Source of the DNA: Eremothecium cymbalariae DBVPG#7215
Lineage: Eukaryota > Ascomycota > Saccharomycetes > Saccharomycetales > Saccharomycetaceae
Direction: 5' to 3'
DNA length: 64,000 nt
Assembly (NCBI RefSeq): GCF_000235365.1
Contig: NC_016453.1
Coordinates: 682,001 to 746,000, forward strand
The notes beneath the pieces were generated by a model. The model worked only from the letters and a program-made list of their open reading frames with translations. It ran no database searches and was not told where the DNA came from. Shown one piece after another: positions 28,873-38,804 of this stretch (positions within the stretch are counted from its first letter, which is position 1; each line of letters opens with the position of its first letter). The translations under genes and the position numbers were made by a program.

Positions 28873-28878
28873 CACGTG
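28873..28878. promoter_or_regulatory. Second CACGTG box in the PHO23-CRC1 promoter
   Basis: TCACGTGAT context gives the Cbf1-type consensus RTCACRTG on either strand apart from the first base. It is 79 bp from the first CACGTG box in the same divergent promoter. Confidence 0.4.
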
Positions 28879-29398
28879 ATGTTTTGAGAGGCTGGTCCTA
28901 AGACAAGCGTGGCGAACGCTACCGCATCTCTGACGGGACGGAGAGTTGCGGTACACGCAGCTTTGCGTCGTTCGGTGTTTATCACTGCTCTGATGGTGGG
29001 TTTCTTCTATCCCCCCACATTCCGCGGACGTAGTGTAGAGTGCTCCATTATCTGCATGCAGAAGCACCCAAAGACGGGTAAAGCAGATTGCAAGACCTTA
29101 GTTCCTGAGGCAAAAAGCAACGTAGTTTGGCTGACCAAAAGCTCTAATGACCTCCTCTCTCTTCAGGAAGAACGGCAGGGCATTTGGAGAGATGGCGCAT
29201 AGAGAGGAAAGACTGGTAACGGACAACGCGAGGGGCGGGAAGATTGTAGATTGTGAACAATGTCTGTAATGGACGATTCAGGTTTGCACAATTATATATA
29301 AATGGTGTGTATCGTAGTAAGTAACAGGTAGAGAATTTAGGTGATCTGAATTACCTAAGGGCGAGAGATTTGGTATAGGTTGTGTGTGTTCATGTTAA

Positions 29399-30313
29399 AT
29401 GGGGGACCAAACGGATATAGCAGCAGGAGACGGAGTGAAAGGTGGGTCGGGACTCAATGATAACGTGAAGTCTTTTACGGCAGGCGGTGTTGGAGGTGTT
29501 TGTGCGGTATTGTCGGGTCATCCATTTGATTTATTGAAGGTACGGTGCCAATCTAACCAGGCTTCAGGGACGATTGATGCAGCACGGAAGATTTTGGTTG
29601 AGGCTCGTGGCAAGTCGGGGATTGCAGCAGTTAATGCTCTGAAGGGGTTTTACAAGGGAGTGATTCCTCCTTTGATTGGGGTGACGCCTATATTTGCGGT
29701 GAGTTTTTGGGGGTATGATGTTGGTAAGAAGATTGTGAAGCTCAATGATACCTCTGCTGGGATGACTACTGCTCAGATTGCCACGGCCGGGTTTATTTCG
29801 GCGATTCCTACTACGTTGGTGACGGCGCCTACTGAGCGGGTGAAGGTAGTGTTGCAGACATCTTCGAAGCATTCGTTGGGATCCGCAGCGAAACATATTC
29901 TGGCCACAGGTGGGTTGAGGTCTCTATTCAAGGGGTCTCTTGCCACGCTAGCTCGTGATGGACCGGGTAGTGCGTTGTACTTTGCCTCTTACGAATTCAC
30001 AAAGGCAAAGTTGAATGCTATTTCAGGTACGAATGAACTAAGTATTGCGAATGTGTGTCTTGCTGGCGGGGTTGCAGGTGTTTCTATGTGGCTTGGTGTG
30101 TTCCCGATCGACACTATAAAGACTAAGTTACAGTCGAGCAGTGTGAAACAAGGAATGCTGGAAGCAACTAAGGAAATCTACAGAACCCGTGGTGGTATCA
30201 AAGGGTTCTTCCCGGGAATTGGACCTGCTCTGCTTAGATCCTTCCCTGCGAATGCAGCTACTTTCTTAGGTGTGGAGATGACTCATGCGTTCTTTAAGAA
30301 GCATGACTTGTGA
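29399..30313 (+). CDS. CRC1: CRC1, mitochondrial acylcarnitine/carnitine carrier
   Basis: The 304-residue mitochondrial carrier family protein has three repeats, each with the PxDxxKxR-type signature: PFDLLKVRCQ (about 44), PTERVKVVLQ (about 144) and PIDTIKTKLQ (about 238). It aligns with S. cerevisiae Crc1 (YOR100C, 327 residues) through GFYKGVIPPLIGVTPIFAVS and SLFKGSLATLARDGPGSALY. It exchanges acylcarnitine and acetylcarnitine for carnitine across the inner membrane, linking peroxisomal fatty-acid breakdown to mitochondria. The N-terminus before the first repeat is about 25 residues, shorter than in S. cerevisiae. It converges on KTR1; the intervening 294 bp include an AT microsatellite near 30460-30477. 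Confidence 0.95.
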   Translation: MGDQTDIAAGDGVKGGSGLNDNVKSFTAGGVGGVCAVLSGHPFDLLKVRCQSNQASGTIDAARKILVEARGKSGIAAVNALKGFYKGVIPPLIGVTPIFAVSFWGYDVGKKIVKLNDTSAGMTTAQIATAGFISAIPTTLVTAPTERVKVVLQTSSKHSLGSAAKHILATGGLRSLFKGSLATLARDGPGSALYFASYEFTKAKLNAISGTNELSIANVCLAGGVAGVSMWLGVFPIDTIKTKLQSSSVKQGMLEATKEIYRTRGGIKGFFPGIGPALLRSFPANAATFLGVEMTHAFFKKHDL

Positions 30314-30607
30314 GCGACTGTTTTTTCAGTCAGGCAGGATAATGAGCGTTCGCTGTCTTTGTTTTGTGTTTGTACATATTATATTGTATAAAAAGCCGAT
30401 CTTATCTCAAGGTGAAGACGTACTTGGTTAATACTTACCAATGCCAACCTCCAGTGTTATTATATATATATATATATGTAGGACATTCGATTGGAGATTA
30501 AAATTTTTTTGATTGAATTAAAAAAGTTATTGTGGGGGACGGGAAACCATGTTTCAAATCCTCATCCCCCCTCCCCCAGTTTCTAGTTTTTTATATAATA
30601 ACGGCCA

Positions 30608-31777
30608 CTAACCAGTGTGTTCTGCCCAGCCAGTTGGTTTCTTCAAGTCTTTTTCTAAGTAGTACTTGACATTACATGAGAAGGCCTTCCAACTAAAATC
30701 ATCATCTGGGTTACAGGCACAGTTATGCTCAGTCCTAAACTTCTCTTCAATTGGGCATTGGGTGAATGGCGGGTGAAGGTATCCAATATCATCAAAATGG
30801 TGTATCTCATCCCTGTCCAAAAACAAGGCTGCTGCTATAGAGTGGATAGGTGCATCCCCCCACCTTTCGTAAAAGAATCCACCTTTCTTATCCAAGAAAT
30901 CAAAGTATTTAGAGTAGGCTTCTCCTCTCCAAAAGTCTAAAGATCCTATCTCAAAGTTTGACCAGAAGTGACACAAATTGTAGTTTTTACCGTTGTCGTC
31001 TGAGATAAAGGGAAGCATATTATTTTTGTGAACGTATTGAGGATTGGCTTCTATGAACTCCTTGGTAGAACTCCATAACGTCTTTATCGTAAACGGATAT
31101 TCGTGAATAGAAATTGTGAAGCCATACTTCTTGTTATTATCCTTCATAAATTTGAATACATCATAATCTATGTCACAATACAACTTAATATGCGGCTCAA
31201 CACGCCAGTACCATTCATATTCCATCATTTCTTCGTGTCTGTAGAAAAACCCCGATTCGTACCGACACATGTGTCGGTACGAAATAGAACCACCGTAAAT
31301 AACCTTATCCTTTTCCATCTGTTCACGTGTCTTAGCGGCCGCATCCTGATCAATCCAGTCAGGGAACGACCACTGTTCCTTCGGAATTATCCCATACTTC
31401 GTCTTACCACTAACCATAGCAGAAGTCACCCTCTTGAACTCATCACTAAATGGCTCGTCATTCAAAAATACCCAATCATAATGGAACCGATGGTTGAACC
31501 GATCCTCAACACTCAAAATAGACGGAAGCAAACTGTAAAGATCACTATTCCGGGCTAGCGTAACAAAAGCAGCCTTTTCTTTATTCCAAGATGCCGTCTC
31601 CTTCTGCTTTGCTACCTTATAGTTGAAATTATCATTGTTAGCCCACCCTGGCTTCCTCTTATACTGACTAACATCCGATACCCCTGCCCCCTGAATCACA
31701 ACCCAGAAGGTAATCACAAGAATCGATGCAATCCCAGCCAAACTCCATAATCGTTCATTTCTCACAAATCTCGACAT
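30608..31777 (-). CDS. KTR1: KTR1, alpha-1,2-mannosyltransferase of the Golgi (GT15)
   Basis: This 389-residue type II membrane protein has a short cytosolic N-terminus (MSRFVRNERLW), a signal anchor at about 12-30 and a luminal GT15 domain. Visible family signatures are AAFVTLARNSDLYSLLPSI, FHYDWVFLNDEPF, SYRHMCRYESGFFYRH, YEWYWRVEPHIKLYCDIDYD with the catalytic-region Glu, and the C-terminal RWGDAPIHSIAAALFL. It adds mannose to O- and N-linked glycans of mannoproteins. The length matches S. cerevisiae Ktr1 (YOR099W, 393 residues). The coding sequence contains a 28-bp perfect palindrome across SYRHMCRYE. Confidence 0.94.
   Translation of the reverse strand: MSRFVRNERLWSLAGIASILVITFWVVIQGAGVSDVSQYKRKPGWANNDNFNYKVAKQKETASWNKEKAAFVTLARNSDLYSLLPSILSVEDRFNHRFHYDWVFLNDEPFSDEFKRVTSAMVSGKTKYGIIPKEQWSFPDWIDQDAAAKTREQMEKDKVIYGGSISYRHMCRYESGFFYRHEEMMEYEWYWRVEPHIKLYCDIDYDVFKFMKDNNKKYGFTISIHEYPFTIKTLWSSTKEFIEANPQYVHKNNMLPFISDDNGKNYNLCHFWSNFEIGSLDFWRGEAYSKYFDFLDKKGGFFYERWGDAPIHSIAAALFLDRDEIHHFDDIGYLHPPFTQCPIEEKFRTEHNCACNPDDDFSWKAFSCNVKYYLEKDLKKPTGWAEHTG
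31256..31283. repeat. 28-bp perfect palindrome inside KTR1
   Basis: Pairing is exact for 14 bases on each side of the centre between 31269 and 31270, with no spacer. The half-site begins TTCGTACCGACACA. It lies within codons for the conserved Tyr-Arg-His-Met-Cys-Arg-Tyr region, so amino-acid constraint explains part of the symmetry through the repeated Arg-Tyr pairs. Confidence 0.95.
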
Positions 31778-32519
31778 AACTGATTACTCCTATATATAAA
31801 AAACCCCTCCAGTTATAGGAATGAAAAGCAACCTACACCAGAATGTAAGTTCCAATAATAAAATTTACCTTATTCCTAGTAACACGTATTTATTTACAAA
31901 GATGACTTGTCTGAACTTCTACAACTTTTGGCTGTCTTGTCACTCGAAGCCCTCGCGAACAGGACGAAATTTTATCGGGCAGACCAAAATATTACAAAAG
32001 TCTCCATATTAATCCAAAATCCAAACCTGTTTTTTCGTACCCACAACTAACTCAATTCTCTGCGTCTTCTTTATCATCATATAAACCTATCCCCATCACA
32101 GCTACTCTCATAATAGTCCTCATCTATAAATGTGTTTAAGTCTCGGCACTTTTTAAAGCTTGCCCTTAATGAAAATTCAGCTAAATCTCATAACAAAAAT
32201 AGAACAGGTTAAAATTCAGGTTTACAGAAGGTCATAAGTGTCATATGGCTACTTCGATCGGCGGATGGGATCAATTAATAACCAACGGAAGGCCCTACAC
32301 AGTCCTCTAAGCTTTGCTAGCGGCCTTCATAGTGATAATTCTGTAGGTTCATTTCGTATATAGTCATCCAGTCGTCTGTCAAATTTTTCTAACCACGATA
32401 GTTATTCGATCAAAAAAGATACCTTGAACTGCATCGCCAGTAGGTTGTTGTAGGGTTTGGAATACAGGGTTTTAGAAGGATATCAAAGGCCAGGTCATTA
32501 TCTATAGCCAGGGAGATCG
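31778..32519. other. Divergent promoter region, KTR1 and NUP1
   Basis: No supported gene in 742 bp. A 63-codon ATG frame at 31821-32012 has no recognisable product and is taken as chance. No named site was identified. Confidence 0.5.
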
Positions 32520-35248
32520 ATGTCGATGAGTGTTTCTGCAAAACAGAAGCGATCTATTTCTTCTGCGATTGCGGGGTTCTTTAAGAGGCATTCTGATGAT
32601 GAACCGGTGAGCAACAACAGTCAAGAAAAAAGTAGTAGGCATTTAGAAGACAATACACCAATTGAGTTTAAATCTAATACGAGTATTGAGTCAGTGGTTA
32701 AGAGGCCTCGGATGGAGGCGGAGGATCAGAATATTGGTGATGGTGTTCCGGGGTGGGGGCCGGGTTGATTCTGTATGAATCCGATGGAAATCAGCGTCCT
32801 CCTGTGCTGCCTATTCTACCGCTGCAGCGGTTGCGGATGCTGAGATATAAGCAGGAGTTGCGGCGGCGACAGTTGCAGATGGTGCAGGTGGGGCAGACTG
32901 GGGCGAATGATCAAAGTCGGATTGCATCAGATTCTACGGTATCTACGACGAGAAGCCTAGGATTGAAGGGGGTGGTGGGAAGCGAGGGGAAATGGCATCA
33001 AGGATCTGTCAAACGAGGAATGGCGGGGAAGAAAAGCAGACTGTGGTCCAGTAATTTTGAGTATGATCTCTCAGAATATGATATTTTAAAGAAGCAGAAG
33101 TTGAACAATAGTAACACGAAAAATATCACGTCCTTCGACGGTCCCAAATTTGCTGATCACATAGTGTTAAAAAGATCGAACTCGAAGTTCGAGTCGGGGA
33201 ATCTGTTGCCATTTTCCACTAATTTATCGCAGGCGCAAATAAAACTGTTAAGTGGAATGTCTGGGCACCCTGCAAAACAGAGGCCTAGTGTGAGTGATGC
33301 CGAAACCTGGGGTAGAAGGCCGTCACAAACGCAGGCCGCTGCACCTTTATCAAAGACAAGTAAGCAAGTTCCAAGCATTGGGTTCGATTTTCTTCTGAAT
33401 GCGAGTTCTGAGACACCTTCGAAGTCGAAAGTTGCTATAGTGGGCGACAGCGGTACCCAAGTCAGTGACAGTACGCAGTCGGCTCACAAAGGACCTTTAG
33501 CAGTTTCAACTACAGCAACGCATCCTGAAAAAATACCTACATTTGCGTCCAGTCTTGGTTTTCATAATAATGACACTGGAAAGATGTCAAAGGGTATCAC
33601 CTCTTTTCCCCAGGAAAACGGAGTGTACTCCAAAAAGAGTGAACAAGAGAACAAGGTCCCATTTCAGGCTAGCACGACATCTTCCAAGTTTGCAGCTACT
33701 CACAACAACAATGATAATTGTGATGGTGATGATCGCGAGGCCGCTAAGAAGAAACCTGCATTTTCGTTTAACCACAAAGCTACAAATGCTCAACAGAACA
33801 AGTCTATGCCGTTTAGTTTTGGTTTAGGAGATAAAATTATACCATCTGAGCCTGAACCAGATGGTTCAAAAAACAAATTCAACATGAACAAGGAATCGCA
33901 GCCATCTTCAAAACCGGCTTTTACATTTAGTCAGAACACAGCCGCTTCCCCAGCGTTTGGATTGTCAAACAAAAACGTTGGAGAATCGAAGTCCAATGAA
34001 GATTCTGAAAATAAGGAAACACCTTCGATTTCCAAAAGCACATTTAGTTTTGGGCAGCAGGTAGATACAAACAGCCAAACTCCACCAAAGAACGAAGACC
34101 ATTCTTCTGAGAAAGTGACATTTAGTTTTGGCTTATCGAAAAACAAAGCTTCTGATCAAAATCCTGTGTTCAAATTTGGAGCTTCTAACGGCAAAATAGA
34201 CGTTTCTTCCAATCGTGATGCAGCCGATGTTGAGGGTGTTAATATAAAGGACGGTAATGCAGCGAATGCCAACTCACGCGTTATCTCTAATGCAAGTGAC
34301 AATAAGAGTTCAACGTCGAAACAACCGTTCATTTTCGGTGGATCAACAAAATCGGAAGGTTCAAATATTGATACCAATCAAACAGTTCCCTTTACTTCGG
34401 CAAAGACCAATTCAGACAAGGATGGCATTCCGTCAGCTTCTTTATCCAATAACAAGCCTGCCGCTTCAACAAAACTTAGTTCTTCCAACACTCCGATGTT
34501 TTCCTTTGGTAGCGGACCAACTACGAAGGGAAATAACGTAGGAACATCTTCATTCAACTTTGGCAATGGCACTAACAAAAACAATCTTGCATCTAGTGCG
34601 TCTGCACCAGTGACATCCGGCTCAATTTCGAACTCTGGTTTCAAGTTTGATATGAGTGGATTCAAAGTTAAGCAGTCAGCTAATGTGCACGCGCAGAACT
34701 TTAATACCTCTGGGGGTAATAACGTATCGCATAATAACGCTGCCAGTAACTCTACTAGTATAAACGCGTTTGGATGTAATGCTGGAAATAATCCTATGCT
34801 TAACTCTCCACAACCTCAACAAGCCCCTGGCGGTTTTGGATTTCCTCAGCAAGCTGTCTCGAATTCCAATCTTGGTTTCGGTTCAAGCCATACTTCAGCT
34901 AACAATTCACCTGCTTTCGGGGCTAGCACTAACCCTCATCCTCCAACAACAGGGTTTAACTTCAATGGTAGCACTGCAGGATCCCCAAGCCCTTCTGTAT
35001 TTGGTAATAGTGTTTCTCCAGAGATACAATCCAGTCAAAATGGGTTCCATCCGTCAACTTCTGTAAACCTGAACTTTGCTGGATCAGCTAACAATTTAAA
35101 TCCATCTCAAGTGTTTGGCCAAACTCAACAGTCCCTGTCTCAAGGTTCTAGCGGGAGCTTTGGTATGATTCCTCAACAGCAACAGCAGTCAATACCACAA
35201 CTCCCACCAGGAAGGAGAATCGCTAGAATGAGAGCTAGAAGAGGTTAG
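32520..35248 (+). CDS. NUP1: NUP1, FG nucleoporin of the nuclear basket; one apparent frameshift
   Basis: Two overlapping frames make one Nup1. The first (ATG at 32520) gives an N-terminus with a putative amphipathic helix (RSISSAIAGFFKRHS). It runs to a stop at 32766-32768. The second continues with GLILYESDGNQRPPVLPILP, matching IIIYGTENTERPPLLPILP of S. cerevisiae Nup1. It carries the conserved WSSNFEYDLSEYDIL, many FSFG/FxF repeats, and the C-terminus RRIARMRARRG (S. cerevisiae ends RKIARMRHSKR). One extra base in the G-rich stretch at 32749-32763 would join them into about 909 residues. Nup1 docks importin-beta at the nuclear face of the pore. Synteny fits YOR098C next to KTR1. Confidence 0.92.
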
Positions 35249-35571
35249 GTGAGTACTTCACTCACTCATAACTGTACTTCCATAGTAAATAATGCATCAT
35301 AAAGTAACTCACTGTAATTTAGTCAAATTTTAATGTACTCAACTGTGTAATCATATTTGAGTGGTTGAAGTAGGCAAGTCAGCAAACAAACACGACCATT
35401 AGCGCTTGGCAACAAATAGTAAAGCCCAGAGCACTTTTTTATACACCTATTAAAACAGTTTCCATTGGTTTTATATAGTAGAAGAAATTCGATTTAATAA
35501 TATATAAACTGGTTATAACGGATTGGTATGCATTTTACAAAATATAATTATCAATCAGGATAACGCAAAGT
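35249..35571. other. Convergent intergenic region, NUP1 and RPS7
   Basis: No gene in 323 bp. The sequence is AT-rich, with TATATA elements near 35470-35510 that may serve as 3'-end efficiency signals for RPS7. Confidence 0.5.
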
Positions 35572-36469
35572 TTAGTGGGTTTCAGATGGGATTTCAAAGA
35601 CAATTTGCTTACCAGTCAACTTGTTGTAAACAGCTTGGAAAGATTCCAACTTATAGTCAACTTGTTGGACATCCTTGGAATCCAACAAAACCTTTTGGAT
35701 CTTGTTACCACCAACCAAGTATCTTACTCTCTTACCAACAATTTCGGTTGGGAAAACCAAGTCTTCCAAGATCTTATCGTGAACAGCAGTCAAGGTTCTA
35801 GATCTTGGTCTCTTTTGGGTCTGTCTAGATCTTCTAGATGGCTTTGGTAAGATTCTTCTTTCAGCCAAGAAAATAACGTGACGGTCTTGGAACTTCTTCT
35901 CCAACTCTCTGGTCAACTTGGTTTGGACTTTGTGATAACCAGCCAAAGATGGAACTGGCACAAAGATGGCCAAAGCCTTCTTACCACCAGCAACGTCGAT
36001 CTGTGAACAACTGTTAGTAAACTGCCAAGTTGCAATAGACATATATTTGAGTAGAATTATGGGAAACTAATAAAAGAATCGTTCAATGAAATCATATGTG
36101 ATAACTATATGGTATCAGCGCTCATTTTCAACAAAATCTCTGTTCTTCCTATATTCCAACGGTACACATATATGTTCTTGTCCACTTTTCAAAACTTCAA
36201 TCTTGTCTGCATCAAATCACAACCATGACCACACGATTCATATATATAATATCCCACAATTCGCCTCATTCAGATTGTTTTCTTTCAAAAAATCCAACTC
36301 ATAGTTAATCATATTGTAAACATACTTCTCTGATGGACTTGAATTGCAATGGTCTCAAGTCGGCCTTCAACTCTGGAGAAGAGTTTTCCAAGTCAATGAA
36401 AGCTTGAGCAACTTGCAATTCCAATTCAGTTGGAGCTTGGGACAAAATCTTAGCTAGTGGAGCTGACAT
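35572..36469 (-). CDS. RPS7: RPS7, 40S ribosomal protein eS7, two exons (35572-36000 and 36326-36469)
   Basis: Exon 1 (48 codons) encodes [19 protein letters not shown] to LQFKSIRE. Exon 2 starts [21 protein letters not shown] and ends [11 protein letters not shown]. Together they give 190 residues, the exact eS7 length, with near identity to S. cerevisiae Rps7. The intron uses GTATG at the donor, TACTAAC as branch site and CAG as acceptor, in the same place as in S. cerevisiae RPS7A/B. Reading exon 2 alone picks up a false N-terminus from the intron. On the coding strand CACACCCATA, a Rap1-like core, lies directly against the ATG. The gene is single here where S. cerevisiae has YOR096W and YNL096C. 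Confidence 0.97.
36001..36325 (-). other. 325-nt intron of RPS7
   Basis: The donor is GTATGT from 36325, the perfect branch site TACTAAC at 36019-36013 and the acceptor CAG at 36003-36001. I looked for snoRNA boxes inside it and found none I would defend. Confidence 0.95.
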
Positions 36470-36479
36470 TATGGGTGTG
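36470..36479 (-). promoter_or_regulatory. Rap1-like core CACACCCATA next to the RPS7 start codon
   Basis: On the coding strand the ten bases before ATG read CACACCCATA, similar to the Rap1 core ACACCCATAC. Rap1 sites in ribosomal protein promoters normally lie hundreds of bases upstream, so its position against the ATG makes function doubtful. Confidence 0.25.
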
Positions 36480-36597
36480 CTTGATTTTCTTCTTGTGCTA
36501 CTTTTAAAACCTCGAAACAGGAGTGCTATAATAGCCAGAAATCGTGCGAACTTTCAGTACTACAGTTTCCCCCTCTTACCAGATTGCAATGAAAATT

Positions 36598-36890
36598 TGG
36601 GGCCTGCGGGGGGCTGCTAGCTCCGATGATGCCAGTTAGACGGAAGTGGTGATGGGGCAGGGGCTTTCCCAGTGGGGCGGGCTCCGCCCGCGTAGGCGGA
36701 GCCCTCGCGAGAGCCCTGCCTACGCGGCGCCTCCCAATAGGCTCATCATGCGCGAGCGGGATCAGAGCGGCTAGGTGTGTGGATGATGTCCCATGAGACC
36801 TCTTCCTAGCTAGCCCGGCCCAGCCAACAAGGAGCTAGGCTAAGGCTGACTTCGATCCCCTCCCCGCGAGCCGTGGGCTCGCGGGGAGGG
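36598..36890. repeat. GC-rich island with three perfect hairpins
   Basis: Within an otherwise AT-rich intergenic region this stretch is strongly G+C rich. It holds perfect inverted repeats: GGGCTCCGCC/GGCGGAGCCC (36679-36688 with 36695-36704), CCGCGTAGGC/GCCTACGCGG (36688-36697 with 36718-36727, overlapping the first), and a 15-bp stem with a 3-nt loop (36858-36872 with 36876-36890). The first two compete for the same bases. Confidence 0.85.
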
Positions 36891-37526
36891 ATGGAAAAAT
36901 AAGGACGACTAATGGAGCATGCACGGGTGTTTTCTAATAATGCACGGATGCGGCAGTCACAAGACAACCTAGTTTGCACCTGAACACCACATAGTGCGTT
37001 GCCAAGTATCCCCACACAAACTTTAAAGGCCATTCCGACAGCATATTCCACAAGTGACAGGATACGAAGTGTGTCAACAGATCAGATTAACAAGGGTTTA
37101 AAGGTCCAATTCTACAACAGAATGATATTTAGTTGACCAACAAACACGCCAGCAGTGTTGCTAATTGTATAAAAGAAGCTGATGGGTTTTTTTTGTGTGC
37201 CTGTGCTGCACCATTGGTGACACACATAATTTATTTTCGCCTTGTACAGGTTATAACATGACTTCGATGACAACTAGTGTGATGAGTAAAAAAAAAAGTT
37301 AGAAGTATTTGCTTATGGCAGAATCATTTCCGCTGAATTCAGTCGCACTGAGTTGCAATTACGTATAATTAAGTATATATATATCCTTAAATGTTCATTT
37401 CTTGGTTGATTCAAACTGAAATATTGTTTTTATAAGACTGTTGAACAGTGAGTTGGGTGACGATCAGAGCCACACAGAAGGGTTGAAACTAAGGTATTCC
37501 ACTACAAAGATAAGAGAAGCGGAAAA

Positions 37527-38288
37527 ATGTCATTGGAGGTTACGGATATCCCAGATTTGCAATTGTTAGAGGAGGCCAAGAAAGTTGCTGCTTTTCGAGC
37601 AGTTGATGAGAATTTTGATGGTAAGCGACATCGTGTGGTTGGGATCGGTAGTGGTTCTACAGTGGTATATGTTGCGCAGAGAATAGGAGAATACCAAGCT
37701 TCTGAGGAATACAAGGGTAAGGTTGAATTTATATGTATCCCAACGGGATTCCAATCTCAGGAGTTGATTATTTCGAATGGTCTGCGGTTAGGGTCAATTG
37801 AAGAATATCCAGTGGTGGATATTGCATTCGATGGGGCAGATGAAGTGGATGAAGAATTGCAATTAATTAAGGGTGGTGGTGGGTGTTTATTGCGGGAAAA
37901 GCTAGTGAGTAGCAGTACTAAGGAGTTTGTTGTGGTTGCTGATTTTAGGAAGAAGTCTCCAAAGTATTTGGGTACTAATTGGACGAAAGGTGTACCTATA
38001 GAGGTTGTTCCTGTGGCGTACGCTCGAGTACTAGCGGATATTAGGGCCATGTCTACTTGTGTTAGAGCGGAAGTTAGACAGGGTGGGGTTTCAAAGGCTG
38101 GGCCTGTAGTTACTGATAATAACAATTTTATTATTGATGCAGACTTTGGTCAGATACAGGACCCTAGGAAGTTGCATCAGGATCTTAAGATGTTGGTTGG
38201 AGTAGTGGAGACAGGGCTATTTATTGATAATGCATCGAAGGCATACTTTGGTGCAGCTGATGGATCGATTGAAGTGTCCCTAAAATGA
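37527..38288 (+). CDS. RKI1: RKI1, ribose-5-phosphate isomerase A
   Basis: The 253-residue protein is an RpiA-type isomerase that interconverts ribose 5-phosphate and ribulose 5-phosphate in the non-oxidative pentose phosphate pathway. Signatures are [15 protein letters not shown] near residue 40, the catalytic loop [19 protein letters not shown] near residue 105, and the REKLV lysine region just after it. It also contains [14 protein letters not shown] and the C-terminal [18 protein letters not shown]. The length is close to S. cerevisiae Rki1 (YOR095C, 258 residues), which is also next to RPS7A and ARF3. It converges on ARF3. Confidence 0.96.
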   Translation: MSLEVTDIPDLQLLEEAKKVAAFRAVDENFDGKRHRVVGIGSGSTVVYVAQRIGEYQASEEYKGKVEFICIPTGFQSQELIISNGLRLGSIEEYPVVDIAFDGADEVDEELQLIKGGGGCLLREKLVSSSTKEFVVVADFRKKSPKYLGTNWTKGVPIEVVPVAYARVLADIRAMSTCVRAEVRQGGVSKAGPVVTDNNNFIIDADFGQIQDPRKLHQDLKMLVGVVETGLFIDNASKAYFGAADGSIEVSLK

Positions 38289-38804
38289 TGCAGTGGTGTG
38301 GTGTAGTGAGTTGTGCACTTCCAGTGTCTAGTAGTAACCCTTGTCGTCGCATAAAGTTGTGTTTATGGTCATTTACCGATTTATCTGTTGAAATAATAAG
38401 CCACTATAACTGTTAAGGACAACTAATATTATACAATTCACGAGAATGAGTTCCATATATATATGTATATATGTAAGTTTTTAGTGGGTATGATATAGTA
38501 AGGTCTACGTGAACTTTAAAGTTGAAGGAAAGATAAAACATAAAAATAAGTGGGTATACCTTCAAACAATTAAAACTATGACAGGGAGAACACAATAATA
38601 ATCGTCCTAGGAAACGCTTCTAGTAAAGTTCTGATGTATTGTTACAAGTTAATACAAACAATCGAAGATTTACAGTCCTGTCTTTTCCCTATTTCTTCAT
38701 TTTATTATTGGAACATCTTCGATTTATTATTGGAACATCGTAAAAGTTCAATGGAGGGTTGTGAAGTCTATTTGTCGGCTACACTCGATGCCTGCACTAT
38801 TGAC
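38289..38804. other. Convergent intergenic region, RKI1 and ARF3
   Basis: No gene in 516 bp. It contains an AT-rich tract (38453-38473) and a 17-bp direct repeat listed separately. A 68-codon frame at 38634-38840 overlaps the ARF3 end and is not credited. Confidence 0.5.
38701..38739 (+). repeat. 17-bp direct repeat, period 22 bp
   Basis: TTTATTATTGGAACATC occurs at 38701-38717 and again at 38723-38739, separated by TTCGA. It is a small tandem duplication in the RKI1-ARF3 convergent region. Confidence 0.9.

Larger units (their letters stand above)
28578..29398. other. Divergent promoter region, PHO23 and CRC1
   Basis: No supported gene in 821 bp. A 97-codon frame (28909-29202) starts with GTG and has no known relatives that I recognise. 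Two CACGTG boxes and an 18-bp palindrome are listed separately. Confidence 0.55.
36470..37526. other. Divergent promoter region, RPS7 and RKI1
   Basis: No protein gene in 1,057 bp. The RPS7-proximal part contains a GC-rich hairpin island (listed separately). The RKI1-proximal half is AT-rich with TATATATAT near 37373-37383. A minus-strand frame at 36806-37051 starts with GTG and overlaps the hairpins, so it is not credited. Confidence 0.55.

Noticed and set aside
6500..29000. Centromere (CDEI-CDEII-CDEIII) suggested by several CACGTG boxes
   Set aside because: No CACGTG is followed at the right distance by an AT-rich element and a CDEIII-like TTTCCGAA core outside coding sequence.
28909..29202. 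97-codon frame between PHO23 and CRC1
   Set aside because: It begins with GTG, has no internal homology that I recognise and overlaps promoter elements.
36001..36325. snoRNA hidden in the RPS7 intron
   Set aside because: No adequate C/D or H/ACA box pair was visible.
36806..37051. Open frame through the GC-rich hairpins
   Set aside because: It starts with GTG; open frames on both strands are expected in GC-rich palindromic DNA because stops are AT-rich.
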